Positions 63,004 through 64,000 of a DNA stretch of 64,000 nt are shown here, piece after piece. The notes beneath the pieces are model-generated. The model saw only the letters and a program-made list of their open reading frames with translations, was not told the origin of the DNA and ran no database searches. Source of the DNA: Streptomyces chryseus (lineage in GTDB: Bacteria; Actinomycetota; Actinomycetes; Streptomycetales; Streptomycetaceae); contig NZ_BMVO01000021.1 of the NCBI RefSeq assembly GCF_014650755.1, positions 1 through 64,000 of the forward strand, given 5' to 3'. The position numbers and the translations under genes were made by a program. Position 1 is the first letter of the stretch, and each line of letters starts with the position of its first letter.

Positions 63004-64000
63004 TCAGTCGCTGCCGTTGCCCGACGGAGTCGTCTTGGCGATCTGCATCAGGAACTCGGCGTTCGACTTCGTCTGCTTCATCTTGTCCAGCAGCAGCTCG
63101 ATCGCCTGCTGCGAGTCGAGGGCGTGCAGCACCCGGCGCAGCTTCCAGACGATGGCGAGCTCTTCCGCGTTGAGGAGGATCTCCTCCTTGCGGGTGCCGG
63201 ACGGGTCGACGTCGACAGCCGGGAAGATGCGCTTGTCGGCGAGCTTCCGGTCGAGCTTGAGCTCCATGTTGCCGGTGCCCTTGAACTCCTCGAAGATCAC
63301 CTCGTCCATGCGCGAGCCGGTCTCGACGAGCGCGGTGGCCAGGATGGTCAGCGAGCCGCCGTCCTCGATGTTGCGCGCCGCACCGAAGAAGCGCTTCGGC
63401 GGGTAGAGCGCGGTCGAGTCGACACCACCGGACAGGATGCGTCCGGAGGCGGGAGCCGCGAGGTTGTACGCGCGGCCCAGACGGGTGATCGAGTCCAGCA
63501 GGACGACCACGTCGTGACCCAGCTCGACGAGGCGCTTCGCGCGCTCGATGGCCAGCTCGGCGACGGTGGTGTGGTCCTCGGCCGGCCGGTCGAAGGTCGA
63601 GGAGATGACCTCGCCCTTCACCGACCGCTGCATGTCGGTGACCTCTTCCGGACGCTCGTCGACCAGGACGACCATCAGGTGGCACTCGGGGTTGTTGACG
63701 GTGATCGCGTTGGCGATCGCCTGCATGATCATGGTCTTGCCGGTCTTCGGCGGGGCCACGATCAGGCCGCGCTGGCCCTTGCCGATCGGCGCGACGAGGT
63801 CGATGATCCGGGTCGTCAGGACGCCCGGGTCGGTCTCGAGGCGCAGTCTGTCCTGCGGGTACAGCGGCGTCAGCTTGTTGAACTCCGGTCGCCCGCGGCC
63901 GGATTCGGCCGCCATGCCGTTCGCGGAGTCGAGGCGTACGAGCGCGTTGAACTTCTCGCGGCGCTCGCCGTCCTTGGGCTGGCGGACGGCGCCGGTGACG
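63004..64000 (-). CDS. rho: Transcription termination factor Rho, C-terminal part (cut by window edge)
   Basis: The last 332 or so residues of Rho; the N-terminal RNA-binding part and start lie beyond 64000. RecA-like motifs are GLIVAPPKTGKTMIMQ (P-loop), MVVLVDERPEEVTDM (catalytic Glu), DVVVLLDSITRLGRAYN (Walker B and Q-loop) and RILSGGVDSTAL (R-loop). The carboxyl end has the usual MKQTKSNAEFLMQIAKT. It is a hexameric helicase that ends transcription. Confidence 0.97.
   Translation of the reverse strand, partial: VTGAVRQPKDGERREKFNALVRLDSANGMAAESGRGRPEFNKLTPLYPQDRLRLETDPGVLTTRIIDLVAPIGKGQRGLIVAPPKTGKTMIMQAIANAITVNNPECHLMVVLVDERPEEVTDMQRSVKGEVISSTFDRPAEDHTTVAELAIERAKRLVELGHDVVVLLDSITRLGRAYNLAAPASGRILSGGVDSTALYPPKRFFGAARNIEDGGSLTILATALVETGSRMDEVIFEEFKGTGNMELKLDRKLADKRIFPAVDVDPSGTRKEEILLNAEELAIVWKLRRVLHALDSQQAIELLLDKMKQTKSNAEFLMQIAKTTPSGNGSD

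Overview
The window is high-GC actinobacterial chromosome and almost certainly Streptomyces. It encodes the polarity proteins Scy and FilP side by side, a SCO5389-family protein, NucS, a cslA-glxA cellulose-like polysaccharide locus, GTG and TTG starts, and the strong third-position GC bias typical of the genus. From memory, and not checked by search, the gene order from about 10.6 kb to the right edge follows the Streptomyces coelicolor core segment that runs from roughly SCO5415 down to SCO5357 (rho). I found no tRNA, rRNA, insertion sequence, integrase, CRISPR array or phage gene. No intergenic gap exceeds 300 bp. Reading by eye, I saw no in-frame TTA codon in any chosen gene, so nothing here looks bldA-dependent.

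Left part (1-11.3 kb). A coenzyme-B12 acyl-CoA mutase large subunit (icmA) has a perfect 24-bp palindrome just upstream. It is followed by a DUF3817 membrane protein, a MarR regulator, a divergent MFS exporter / ArsR-type regulator pair, and a polysaccharide locus. That locus has a GH6 lipoprotein converging on glxA (copper radical oxidase) and cslA (family 2 glycosyltransferase). A second DUF3817 gene is translationally coupled to a small MTH1187/YkoF-like protein.

Middle part (11.4-31.4 kb). This holds an overlapping operon of three AIM24-like genes, a MarR gene, and a two-component system divergent from a PepSY-domain secreted protein. Next comes propionate and branched-chain acyl-CoA metabolism: meaB, thiolase and methylmalonyl-CoA epimerase. 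Then come scy and filP, which organise the hyphal tip, and two tandem ABC-2 modules (ATPase-permease twice). A small zinc-binding protein, a luciferase-like monooxygenase and the SCO5389-family gene close the block.

Right-middle part (31.6-44.8 kb). It contains nucS and a large NTPase with one membrane segment and an external Thr-Gly-Pro repeat tail. A STAS protein, 3-hydroxybutyryl-CoA dehydrogenase and a TetR regulator divergent from an ABC exporter follow. Then come a PduO-type cobalamin adenosyltransferase, a second two-component system and a CBM2-FN3-GH18 chitinase with paired DasR-like sites over its promoter. MeaB, epimerase, the mutase and the adenosyltransferase form a dispersed B12-dependent acyl-CoA set.

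Right part (44.4-64 kb). Nearly everything is on the minus strand: rho (cut by the window edge), a secreted serine protease with FG-GAP-type repeats, an LCP-family protein, and rpmE with a sigma-R-type promoter. These are followed by prfA, prmC, a Sua5/YwlC protein, an LMW-phosphatase-like protein that lacks the catalytic cysteine, a serine hydroxymethyltransferase, a WecA/TagO-type transferase, the complete atpIBEFHAGDC operon with an upstream Rex-like site, and a DUF2550 protein.
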